Source: UBA7985 sp038141425 (lineage in GTDB: Bacteria; Pseudomonadota; Alphaproteobacteria; UBA7985). From it: DNA of 64,000 bases. Made by a program: the position numbers and the translations under genes. Position 1 is the stretch's first letter. Every line of letters starts with the position of its first letter. Positions 55,423 to 64,000 of the stretch are shown piece after piece. The notes below the pieces were generated by a model, which saw nothing but the letters and a program-made list of their open reading frames with translations, was not told the origin of the DNA and did no database searches. The stretch is taken from positions 248,001 to 312,000 of the forward strand of contig JAYQIC010000007.1 in the NCBI GenBank assembly GCA_038141425.1. Direction: 5' to 3'.

Positions 55423-57867
55423 TCTCAACCGACCATAACCGCGTGTCCAAGCGTCCGGCAAGGGGCCTGTTTGCGGGCCTCGCAGTAATGGCGGCAGCAT
55501 TGCCCCTGCTCTGGTGGGGCAGCCTCGCGCACGCTCAGACAATGGTCACGCCGGAAGAAGCAGCCCAGCTGGTGCAGGCGCAGACCGTCGCCGGCGATCA
55601 GACCGATGCAACCGAACTTGAGGCCGCAGCGGCCTCGGCTGTCCAGTTCGACCCCCTGTCACCGCAGGTTTATGGCTCCGGCACGATCGAACAGATTATC
55701 GTTCGCGGGAACCAGCGCCTTTCCAGCACTACGATCCTATCGATCCTGCCGGTCCGGGTGGGGCAGGATTTTGAACCGATCCGGTTGCATAACGCCCTGA
55801 AATCACTCTACGACACTGGCCATTTTGTAGACGTCCGGATTGACCGTTCAGGTAATGTCCTGATCATTCAGGTACGTGAGAACGTGCTCATCAACATGGT
55901 TAATTTTGAGGGCAACGGCGCGCTATCCGACAATGAGCTGTCCGAGCTCATCGAAACCACCAGCCGGTCGGTGCTCAGCCGGACCCAGGTTGCCGAAGAC
56001 ATTCGCGCGATGAAGGAGCGCTACGAGGTCCTAGGCCGCCTGCTGGTTGTGATCGAGCCGAAGATCATCCCTCTGACGGGCAACCGCGCGAATCTGGTCT
56101 TTGAAATCAATGAAGGAGCCCGGACACGGATCGACGCAGTCAACTTTGTCGGAAACGAAGCCTACAACGACCGGCGTCTGCGGTCGGTAATCCTCTCGCA
56201 GCAATCGAACATCCTCCGCAGCTTGCTGCAGACTGATGGCTATTCGCCAGGGCAGGTGCAGGTCGATAAAGATTTCCTGGAAGAATTCTACCAGTCGCGT
56301 GGTTTTGCCGACTTTGAGATAATCTCAGCTATCGCTGAGCAAACCCCGGAAAAGCGCAGTTTCATCCTTTCGTTTACGGTTCGGGAGGGCATCCGCTACC
56401 GTGTGGGTCAGATCCAGATTGCGAACAATATCCCTGGGGTCGACACCTCGGCTGGTCAACCGACTTAAAGTCCACACCGGCCAGACCTTCGACATCACTG
56501 AGATTGAGGCCACCAAGGAATACCTGATCGAGCGGGTATCGGCGCAAGGCTTTCCCTTTGTTGAAGTGCTGGTCAACCAGGAGAGTGACCTGACACGGGG
56601 TATCGTCGACCTGACCTTTACAATCGAGGAAGGTGACCGTTTGTTTGTCGAGCGCATTACCATAGAGGGCAACGAGCGCACAGCCGATGATGTCATTCGC
56701 CGTGAATTCCGTTTAGCAGAGGGTGATGCATTTTCTGTCTCGAAGTTGCGGCGCTCGCAGGCGAGGCTGATGGGACTAGGGTATTTTTCATCGGTAGAGA
56801 TTGACCCAAAAAGCGGCTCTTCGGCAGATCAGGTGATTGTAGTCAAGCAAGGTTAGGGAGAGCAGCGTACCGGCGAGCTCATGCTAGGCGGCACTTACTC
56901 CAACACCGCGGGGATCCTTGGGAACTTCAAGATTGCTGACCGCAATTTCCGAGGGCGCGGGCAGAAATATGACCTCGACATTAATGCTGGTTTACGCAAC
57001 CGTAATGCGTCATTCAGCATCACAGAGCCCTATTTCCTCGGTAGAGAGATCATTGCGGGCGGTGAAATCTTCTATGACGACCGCAACGTCAGCAATATCT
57101 ATGACCGCCGCGAAATTGGTGCTGATGCAACCCTTGGCTATAAACTGGCTGAGCGTTTGCAACAGTCTTGGACCTACGGTCTGACGCAGACCGAGGTCTC
57201 GAACATCGCGAACAACGCCTCGCTGCTGATTACGCAGCAGGCAGGGACGTCGATCCGCTCCGAGGCGCGGCACTTCCTGCGTTACGACCGGCGCGACGTC
57301 GCCATCAACCCGACCGAAGGCTACCTGCTCGCCATGCGTAACAGTCTGGCTGGTCTGGGTGGATCGGTGCGCTACCTGAAGACGACGGCTGAAGCCACGC
57401 ACTATCTGCCACTGAATGAGACCTTCACCTTCGCCACACGGGCCGAAGGTGGTTTTATCGAAGGCCTCGGACAGGACACACTTTTGGCTGATCGTTTCAT
57501 TATAGGTGGCGAGGTCATCCGTGGATTTACACCATCAGGGCTTGGGCCTCGCACAGAAAACGGCAGTACCCTTGGTGCTTCACGGTACTGGAGAACCTCG
57601 GCCGAACTGCGTTTCCCGCTCCCCGGTCTGGGTGAGCAGGGTGTTAAGGGCCGCTTTTTCGCTGACTCCGGTGCAGCCTGGAATGTCGGGCAGGAAACGG
57701 GCGCTTCAGTCGTGCTTGACAGCGCCAATCCTCGAGCTTCTGTCGGGGTCGGCGCGACTTGGAATTCGCCGTTGGGGCCGTTGTCACTGGACTATGGTAT
57801 TCCATTGGCGAAGGAGAGTTTTGATGTGGAACAGCGCTTCAGGTTCTCGATCTCGACATCATTCTGA
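55419..57867 (+). CDS. bamA: Outer membrane assembly factor BamA, frameshift and in-frame TAG
   Basis: BamA folds beta-barrel proteins into the outer membrane. GTG at 55419 overlaps the rseP stop (GTGA). A signal peptide (MAAALPLLWWGSLAHAQ) is followed by POTRA domains (IIVRGNQRLSSTTILSILPV, VNFEGNGALSDNELSELIET) and the barrel with EVIRGFTPSGLGPR, the conserved RGF loop. The frame breaks at about 56450 (GVDTSA to LVNRLKVHTGQTF). A TAG at 56854-56856 interrupts KQG and GEQRTGELMLGG, just where the family reads VEEQSTGEL; a pair of nearby indels would explain it. BamA is essential, so error is likely. Confidence 0.95.
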
Positions 57868-57900
57868 TCTACAACACCCCAAACAGACTGCTGGGTCGCC

Positions 57901-58533
57901 GTGAGCGACCTTCTCAATAGGACCGTTGCGATGCTGAAGCCCATTCTTCGATTTGTGTTTGTAGTCTTTTCAGTGCTGTCGCTGTCCCTTGCGACCAACG
58001 CCCGAGCGCAGCTCGAGCCGGTGATCGCCGTGGTCGACGTCGATGCGGTGATCCGCGATTCACAGGCTATGACCACGCTGGGCGCGCAATTGCTTGAGCT
58101 GCAGACCCAGTGGGAGAACGAACTCACGGCGCTGAACAAGGAACTGGCGGCCAATCTGCGCGGCGCACAGGAGCAGCTTGACGCGGAAGAGATCGATCAG
58201 GAAGCCTTTCGCCAGGTGCAGATCCGGACTCAGCGTGATCTGCAACAACTCCGCCAGGAAGCCAACGCCCGCCAGCGAAAGCTGATCCAGGCGCGTCGTG
58301 TGGCCGAGGAGGAACTGCAGCGGCAGTTGGAAGAGATTGTGATCCGCATCGCCTCTGACCGTGGTGCGAACCTCGTGTTCAACTATTCCGGCATTGTGAT
58401 CGCAGCGCTTGGCTTTGACATCTCGGAACAGGCGATTCAGGAGCTGAACCAGCAGATCCCTGAGCTTAACATCACAGTGAACGCGCCAACGCCTGAAGAA
58501 ATTCAGTCCGAGCAGGCTGACAGCGGTAACTGA
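57901..58533 (+). CDS. skp: Periplasmic chaperone Skp/OmpH
   Basis: Skp carries unfolded outer membrane proteins to BamA. The product is 210 residues from GTG at 57901, or 200 from ATG at 57931, with a signal peptide (VFSVLSLSLATNARAQ). The long helical middle (ELTALNKELAANLRGAQEQL, RRVAEEELQRQLEEIVIRIA) forms the tentacles of the trimer. It lies between bamA and lpxD as expected. Confidence 0.92.
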   Translation: MSDLLNRTVAMLKPILRFVFVVFSVLSLSLATNARAQLEPVIAVVDVDAVIRDSQAMTTLGAQLLELQTQWENELTALNKELAANLRGAQEQLDAEEIDQEAFRQVQIRTQRDLQQLRQEANARQRKLIQARRVAEEELQRQLEEIVIRIASDRGANLVFNYSGIVIAALGFDISEQAIQELNQQIPELNITVNAPTPEEIQSEQADSGN

Positions 58534-58545
58534 GGTGGGGCGGCA

Positions 58546-59670
58546 TTGACCGATCCGCAGTTCTTCCATACGGCCGGGCCGTTTCGCTCGGCAAGGTACT
58601 GGCACACCTTGGCCTCGACCTCGATGCCAGTGCCACGCTACCTGACCCCAATCTGCTTCTCAGCGATGTTGCACCTCTGTCCGAGGCTGCGCCACTGCAC
58701 CTGAGCTTCTATCACAACCCGGCCTACGCCAGTGCGTTGAAGACCACGAAAGCCGGCGCTGTGCTGGTCCCGGCAGAGGCGCTGCCGCTGGTCCCGGCAG
58801 GGACAGCCGCTATCGCGGTTGCCGACCCCTATCGCAGTTATGGGCAGATCGCTGCGCTGTTCCACCCGACGCAGGTGGCGGCGCAGACCGTCATCGATCC
58901 CAGTGCGCGCGTCGCCGAAGACGCACAGTTGGGCGAGGGCGTGGTCATCGGCGCCTTTCACCAGCATCGGCGAGGGCGCAAAAATCGGCGCCGGGACGGT
59001 GATTGAAGCCCAGGTCAGCGTTGGCCCGGGCGTGGTTCTGGGCCGCGCGTGCCATGTCGGTGCCGGTGTCAGCCTGTCCCACGCTCTGATCGGGGATCGG
59101 GTGCATTTCAAGCCCGGCGCGCGGATCGGACAAAGCGGCTTTGGCTGGGCCCTCAACCACAGCGGCGCAGACGATGGTCTGCACCAACGCATTCCCCAGC
59201 TTGGCCGGGTCATGATTGGTGATGATGTGGAAATCGGGGCCAACGCAACGGTGGACCGGGGCTCCGGACCCGACACCACGATCGGGGCTGGGACCGTCCT
59301 CGACAACCACTGCCTCATCGCCCACAACGTGCAGATCGGTCGGCGCTGTGTCATGGCCGGGTTTTCAGGCGTCGCCGGATCGGGCATTCTTGAAGACGAT
59401 GTCATCGTCGGCGCCCGGGTATCGATCCTCGGCCACTTGAGGGTCGGTGCAAAGACCATCGTTATGGCCGGATCGCAGGTGACAAAATCGTTCCCGGCGG
59501 GCCTCAGGCTCTCCGGGGTTCCCGCGCAGGAGCACCGGCAGTACCTGCGTGAGCAGGCGACGCTGCGGCGACTGACGCAACAACAGGACTTCGATGCCGC
59601 TCCGGTCACACCGGGCGAAAACACGACGGCGGCACCGGCACCGGACAAGGGAGACACCAAAGATGGCTGA
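58546..59670 (+). CDS. lpxD: UDP-3-O-acylglucosamine N-acyltransferase, two frameshifts
   Basis: LpxD adds the N-linked acyl chain in lipid A synthesis. The TTG at 58546 gives LTDPQFFHTAGPF; the frame shifts at about 58582 into SLGKVLAHLGLDL and at about 58965 (VVIGAF to TSIGEGAKIGAG). Hexapeptide repeats build the left-handed beta-helix; CLIAHNVQIGRRCVMAG holds the catalytic His, and HQRIPQLGRVMIGDDVEIG is typical. The last 50 residues are helical and Gln/Pro-rich. It overlaps fabZ by 8 bases. Confidence 0.94.
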
Positions 59671-60166
59671 TATTCTCGACGAACCCCTGCTGCCACCTGA
59701 GGAGCGGCCCTCGCTCGATATTCAGGACATCATGGAACTGCTGCCGCACCGCTATCCGTTCTTGCTGGTGGATCGGGTCGAGTGGAGCCGGGCCTCGAAG
59801 CGCTCTGCGATCGGGTACAAAGGCATCACCTACAACGAAGAGTACTTCCAGGGGCACTTTCCGAAAATGCCGGTGATGCCAGGGGTGCTGCAGATCGAAG
59901 CCATGGCGCAGACCGCCGGTCTGATGATCCTCGGTTCGCTCGATGATGGTGATGATCGTACGCTCAAGGGCGTTTATTTCATGTCCATGGACAAGACCAA
60001 GTTCCGCAAGCCCGTGACCCCGGGCTGCATGCTGGAAATGCACGTGCATGTCGTGAAGAACCGGGGCCTGATCTACACCTTCCGGGGCGAATGCTACGTC
60101 GAAGGAACCAAGATTTCTGAGGCAGAATTTGTCGCCATGGGCATCGAGGACGACGGCGCGGCGTGA
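59663..60166 (+). CDS. fabZ: 3-hydroxyacyl-ACP dehydratase FabZ
   Basis: FabZ dehydrates 3-hydroxyacyl-ACP in fatty acid elongation, competing with LpxA for the same pool. The product is 167 residues from ATG at 59663. LLPHRYPFLLVDRV and FQGHFPKMPVMPGVLQIEAM hold the catalytic His and Glu. Its stop overlaps the lpxA start. Confidence 0.97.
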   Translation: MADILDEPLLPPEERPSLDIQDIMELLPHRYPFLLVDRVEWSRASKRSAIGYKGITYNEEYFQGHFPKMPVMPGVLQIEAMAQTAGLMILGSLDDGDDRTLKGVYFMSMDKTKFRKPVTPGCMLEMHVHVVKNRGLIYTFRGECYVEGTKISEAEFVAMGIEDDGAA

Positions 60167-60971
60167 TTGCCCCCTACCTCGGCATCCATCCTTCGGCCGT
60201 AATCGAAGACGGCGCCCAGCTGGGGCAGGATGTGAACATCGGCCCGTTTTGCCACGTCGGGCCGGGCGTGGTGCTGGGTGACGGCTGCAGCCTGCATTCC
60301 ACGTGGTCATTCAGGGCGAGACCAGCCTTGGAGACGAGACCGAGGTCTATCCCTTTGCCTCCCTCGGAGCTGCGCCACAGGACAAGAAATACGCTGGCGA
60401 ACGCACCATGCTGGTGATCGGCGCCCGCAACGTCATCCGCGAATACGTCACCATGCAGCCCGGCACCCACGGCGGGGGCGGGGTGACCCGCGTGGGTGAT
60501 CGGGGGCTGTTCATGGTCGGAAGTCATGTTGCTCACGACTGCCAGGTCGGAGACGACGTGATTCTGGTGAACCACGTCAGCCTCGGTGGACATGTCGTGG
60601 TCGAGGATGCGGCGATTATCGGCGGCTTGAGTGGCGTCCACCAGTTCTGCCGCATAGGTCGGCACGCCATGGTCGGTGCGCATTCGATGATCGTGCGCGA
60701 CGTCCTGCCCTACACAACGGTGACCGGTCCACGTGCGCATCTCGCCGGGCTCAATCTGGTCGGGCTCAAGCGCCACGGCTTCGACAATGACGTCCGTCGG
60801 CAGTTGCAGGATATTCTCGACGCGCTCTTTGCCGAGCCGGGCACCACCGAACAGCGGCTTGAAGAAATCCGACGGCTGAACGGGTTTACCAGCGACGGTC
60901 CCGCCCAGAACCTGATCACGTTCCTGACGCAGGCGACCCAAGGGCGCGGCTTTACGGGGCCACTGGAGTAG
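60163..60971 (+). CDS. lpxA: UDP-N-acetylglucosamine acyltransferase, frameshifted
   Basis: LpxA performs the first step of lipid A synthesis. GTG at 60163 overlaps the fabZ stop (GTGA). Hexapeptide repeats begin at IHPSAVIEDGAQLGQDVNIG. The frame shifts at about 60300, where CTGCATTCCACGTGG should read so as to give SLHS-HVVIQGETSLGDE. The catalytic His is in MVGSHVAHDCQVGD. AGLNLVGLKRHGFDNDVRRQ begins the helical C-terminus. Confidence 0.95.
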
Positions 60972-60974
60972 ACC

Positions 60975-61730
60975 ATGCGGCTGGGGCTGGTCGCGGGGGG
61001 TGGTGCACTGCCGGAGGCGGTCTTGTCGCGCCTGCCGGACCAAATCCACCGATGCTTTCGCGTTGGCCCGGCGGGTGACTTTCCGCTGGGGGCGATCGGC
61101 GGGCTCGCAGCTGCGGCCGCGGCGGCGGGCTGCGACACGCTGTGCTTTGTCGGTGCCGTCGACCGGCGTGATTTTATCCATCTCGATGAGGGCGGCCGCT
61201 GGGTCCGCGATAGCGCGGGTGTCGACGCAGGCGATTCGGCCCTGCTCGACGCCCTGATCACTTTGTCGAAGCGCGTGGCCTGGCCGTGGTCGGCGTCAAC
61301 ACGCTTTGCCCGGACTGGCTGACCCCGGCCGGGGTGCTGGCGGGTGATGGGGCGCTGGTCGGGGAGGATTTCGGGCTGCCGGCATGGACCGTGCCGGGCT
61401 TTGGGGCTGGCGGATCGAGGGCAGGCCGTGATTGCCTTTGGTGCCCCCCCGCAGTGGCTCAAGGAAGATCAGAACGGCACCGACGCGCTGATCGCGCGCG
61501 CCGCCTCAGGTGATCTGTCTGCGCCCAAGACCCTGTTCAAGGCCGCCAAGCCGCAGCAGGACAGGCGCATCGACCTGCCAGCCTGGGGGCCGGAAACGGT
61601 GCTGCGGGCGGCTAATGCCGGTCTGCAGGCGCTGGTGTTCGAAGCCGGTGCCTCGATCGCGCTGGAACGAGACAGCGCTGTTGATCTTGCCACCCGGCAC
61701 GGACTCACCCTGATCGGGGTGGAAGCATGA
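60975..61730 (+). CDS. lpxI: UDP-2,3-diacylglucosamine pyrophosphatase LpxI, two frameshifts
   Basis: LpxI hydrolyses UDP-2,3-diacylglucosamine to lipid X, replacing LpxH in many Alphaproteobacteria. MRLGLVAGGGALPEAVLSRL is the start; DEGGRWVRDSAGVDAGDSAL follows. The frame shifts at about 61262 into GLAVVGVNTLCPDWLTPAGV and at about 61420 into GQAVIAFGAPP. The end, KPQQDRRIDLPAWGPETVLR and ANAGLQALVFEAGASIALE, is diagnostic of the LpxI C-terminal domain. It starts 3 bases after lpxA and overlaps lpxB. Confidence 0.92.
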
Positions 61731-62848
61731 AGCTGGCTGTGCTCACTGGTGAACCTTCGGGGGACCTGATCGCGGAGGCTGGCGTTCGTGCCCTGCGCGA
61801 CCGGTACCCGGATCTTGAGCTGCTGGGTGTGGGCGGAGAAGGACTGGCCCGAGCCGGACTGGAAAGCCGTTTTCCCCTGCGAGAGTTTGCCGTCAACGGT
61901 GTGGCGGAGGTCCTCCCGCATTTGCCGCGGTTGCTGATGAGGATGCAGCAGATCACCCGCTGGTTGCTGCGCGAGCGGCCCGACATGGTGCTCACGGTGG
62001 ACTCGCCTGACCTGACCTTGCGCATTGCCCGGGAGCTGCGCGGGCGACGGTACAAAGGCAAGCTGGTGCATCTGGTCGCCCCCACGGTCTGGGCATGGAA
62101 GCCCGAGCGAGCGGCCTGGATGGCTCGTTTCATCGATGAGGTGCTGTGTCTGTTTCCCTTCGAACCACCCTTGTTCGAGGCTGAAGGGCTCAGCGCGCAC
62201 TTTGTCGGCCACCCCATCCTCGACCGTCCCGCGCCCGCTCTTGAACGGCAGCCAGACACGCTGCTGTTGCTGCCCGGAAGCCGGATGACCGAAGTCCGTC
62301 CGCTGATCCCACTGTTCCGGGAGACAGTGGCGAAACTGATACCAGAAAACCCGAAACTACGATGTTTGGTGCCAACGGTGGAAACGACGCGCGGCTTTGT
62401 CACCCGCCGGATGGCAGACTGGCCCACGCCGATCGAATTCCTGTTCCGCCCGGAGGATAAGGCCGCCGCTTTCGCACGGTCCTCGGTCGCGCTGGCTGCG
62501 TCGGGCACCGTGGCGCTCGAGCTGGCCCGAGCCGATGTCGCCGGGGTCATCACCTATCGACTGTCGTCGGCGACCTTTCAGGCGATCCAGCGGCAAACGA
62601 CGCTCAATCACTTCAGCCTGATCAACATTCTGGCGCAAGCCGAAGTCATGCCCGAACGCCTGCAGCACGATGCGCAACCAGAGCTGCTGGCAGCGGACCT
62701 CGGGCGTCTGCTCCGCGATGATACCGCGCGCCAACAACAGGTCGAGGCACAGCGCCGGGCGCTCGGTAAACTGGCCTTGCCTTCGGGGCAGACCACCGCC
62801 ACGTTGATCGCCGATCGTCTTGAAACCCTGCTCGGAACCGCTCGATGA
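61727..62848 (+). CDS. lpxB: Lipid-A-disaccharide synthase
   Basis: LpxB joins lipid X and UDP-2,3-diacylglucosamine. The product is 373 residues, intact; ATG overlaps the lpxI stop (ATGA). AVLTGEPSGDLIAEAGVRAL, VDSPDLTLRIARELR, VAPTVWAWKPERAAWM and LLLPGSRMTEVRPLIPLF are characteristic of this GT-B glycosyltransferase. Confidence 0.97.
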   Translation: MKLAVLTGEPSGDLIAEAGVRALRDRYPDLELLGVGGEGLARAGLESRFPLREFAVNGVAEVLPHLPRLLMRMQQITRWLLRERPDMVLTVDSPDLTLRIARELRGRRYKGKLVHLVAPTVWAWKPERAAWMARFIDEVLCLFPFEPPLFEAEGLSAHFVGHPILDRPAPALERQPDTLLLLPGSRMTEVRPLIPLFRETVAKLIPENPKLRCLVPTVETTRGFVTRRMADWPTPIEFLFRPEDKAAAFARSSVALAASGTVALELARADVAGVITYRLSSATFQAIQRQTTLNHFSLINILAQAEVMPERLQHDAQPELLAADLGRLLRDDTARQQQVEAQRRALGKLALPSGQTTATLIADRLETLLGTAR

Positions 62849-63837
62849 GCCAACCCACCTTTGGTGCAGACTATGCTCCACGCGCGCCGTGGTTTGGCGG
62901 CGACCTGCAGACTATGGCAGCGGTGCTGGCACCGCCGCGTGTCAGCCTCGATGATCTTGAGACCGAAGCCTTGCAACTGTCGACGCTGGACGGTTCCGGT
63001 GATGTGCTGACCGGGGAGCGTCTTTGCCTGCCCGGAACTGGTGACAGGGCCGGGCTGGAACGGCCGACGGTGGTCCTGCTGCACGGCATGATGGGTGATC
63101 TCGACCGGGGCTATATGCGGGTGCTGGCGGATTCCTTTGCACGGCGAGGCCATCCGGTGGTCAGAATGAATCTGCGCGGCGCGGGGTCGTCGCGACCGCT
63201 GTGCCAGCGCAACTACCACGCGGGCTTCACCACAGATCTGGAGGCTATTGCTTCAGCGCTGGCCGCGCGCCCTGATACCGGCAAGCTGGCCTGGATCGGG
63301 ATTTCACTGGGCGGAAACATGCTGCTCAAGGCGGCGAGCGAAAGCGCCTTCATCGAAGCTGCTGACCACCACCGCATCGCCTCTGTCTCGGCCCCGATTG
63401 ACCTGGTGGCGACATCAAAGCGGTTTTCGCGCCGGCGCAACTTCATCTATTCCATCTACATGGTGCGGAAGATCCGTCGCCTTGGACCCATGTAGCCGGG
63501 CAGAACGGCAGCGGAAATCGGCCATATGCGCCGGATTGAAACCATCGGCGAGCTGGATGAGCATTTCACCGCGCCGGACCATGGCTATGCCTCAGCCAAC
63601 GAATACTATCTCGCCAACTCCGCCCGTCAGTTCCTGCTCGACGCTCGCATACCCTGTCTGGTGGTGTCTGCTGCTGACGACCCGTGGATCGATATCGCGC
63701 CTTATCGGTCTGTGGCGTGGGAGAAGAATCCGAGGCTCACCCCGGTACTGACCCGGACCGGGGGACACGTCGGGTTTCATGGACGGGGACAGCGCGACCC
63801 CATGTACGTCGGCTGGTCGCAGACGTTCTTCGACTAG
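62845..63837 (+). CDS. YheT-like alpha/beta hydrolase (COG0429), in-frame TAG
   Basis: The product is about 330 residues; ATG overlaps the lpxB stop (ATGA). YAPRAPWFGGDLQTM is the family N-terminus. The triad appears as Ser in GISLGGNMLLK, Asp in SAADDPWID and His in TRTGGHVGFHGRG. TAG at 63493-63495 interrupts the frame after RKIRRLGPM; the same frame continues through HMRRIETIGELDEHFTAP to the TAG at 63835-63837. The part between looks poorly conserved, so paired indels around the stop are possible. YheT-type proteins are poorly characterised esterases. Confidence 0.82.
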
Positions 63838-64000
63838 TCGCTTTCGGCATCGGAAGTGGCATCGGCATCCGCGCCTTCGCCGTTGTTGTCGAATTCGGCC
63901 ACGCCGACCCCGAGCAGCCGGTAGGTCTGTAGCGGCTGGCGACGGACTTCACGCGAAAGCAGCCTCTGGGCGACGGAAAACAGCACCCGGGCATCGGCCG
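63834..64000 (-). CDS. dinB: DNA polymerase IV (DinB), C-terminal fragment
   Basis: Only the last 54 or so codons are in the window. The minus strand reads ARVLFSVAQRLLSREVRRQ, then TYRLLGVGVAEF and an acidic end SDAESD. The RLLGVGV segment is the end of the little-finger domain of Y-family polymerases. Its TAG stop shares CTAG with the stop of the convergent hydrolase gene. The call rests on this short motif and context. Confidence 0.6.
   Translation of the reverse strand, partial: ADARVLFSVAQRLLSREVRRQPLQTYRLLGVGVAEFDNNGEGADADATSDAESD

Noticed and set aside
1..64000. Programmed frameshifting as the cause of the many frame changes
   Set aside because: Sites share no slippery heptamer or following structure, run in both directions, and occur in genes never known to use it.
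1..64000. Insertion sequences, prophage or integrative element
   Set aside because: No transposase, integrase, terminal inverted repeats or phage gene cluster were seen; the P5-like lipoprotein stands alone and tRNA-Leu has no duplicated end nearby.

Overview
The window looks like a stretch of chromosome from a GC-rich alphaproteobacterium, possibly Rhodospirillales-like. Four things point there: an NDUFA12-type complex I protein, a long B12-dependent (class II) ribonucleotide reductase, LpxI in place of LpxH, and adk lying between secY and rpsM. No phage, transposon or CRISPR array is visible. The order-level placement is inference.

Layout. Bases 1-1451 hold the end of a propionyl-CoA carboxylase alpha gene. 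A palindrome-rich spacer follows, then a minus-strand cluster (NDUFA12, MCE protein, alpha/beta hydrolase, tyrS). Divergent from it is nrdJ, behind a good NrdR box. Next come a 2-hydroxychromene-2-carboxylate isomerase family protein, mgtE, tRNA-Leu(GAG), lipB, a Nudix gene and sppA. Bases 14701-24317 carry the spc and alpha ribosomal protein clusters (rplN to rplQ, with secY, adk and rpoA). The S10 part that should precede rplN is replaced by sppA. Then follow a SCO copper chaperone and an FAD amine oxidase-like gene.

Bases 26086-29866 are the most accessory-looking part: a 32-bp palindrome, a Cys-rich lipoprotein resembling the phage P5/lysozyme-like fold, and a large exported FecR-cadherin-beta-solenoid protein. 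After that come threonine aldolase, rluD, rpoH, glyoxalase I, asmA, a MATE-ppk-ppx cluster, iron-dependent alcohol dehydrogenase, nitronate monooxygenase, a DUF192 gene, and a TPP riboswitch with a thiamine-precursor ABC permease and binding protein. From 46317 to the end lies a universal stress protein and the classic translation/envelope run: rpsB-tsf-pyrH-frr-uppS-cdsA-dxr-rseP-bamA-skp-lpxD-fabZ-lpxA-lpxI-lpxB, then a YheT-like hydrolase and the end of dinB.

A caution applies to the whole window. About twenty genes, several of them essential (tsf, rpoH, uppS, bamA, lpxD, lpxA), are split by single-base frameshifts, and two carry an in-frame TAG. Both insertions and deletions occur, several at runs of C or G. 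The simplest reading is residual sequencing or assembly error, so these genes are annotated as one locus each with the break positions given. The ribosomal protein genes, tyrS, ppk, dxr, lpxB and others are intact.
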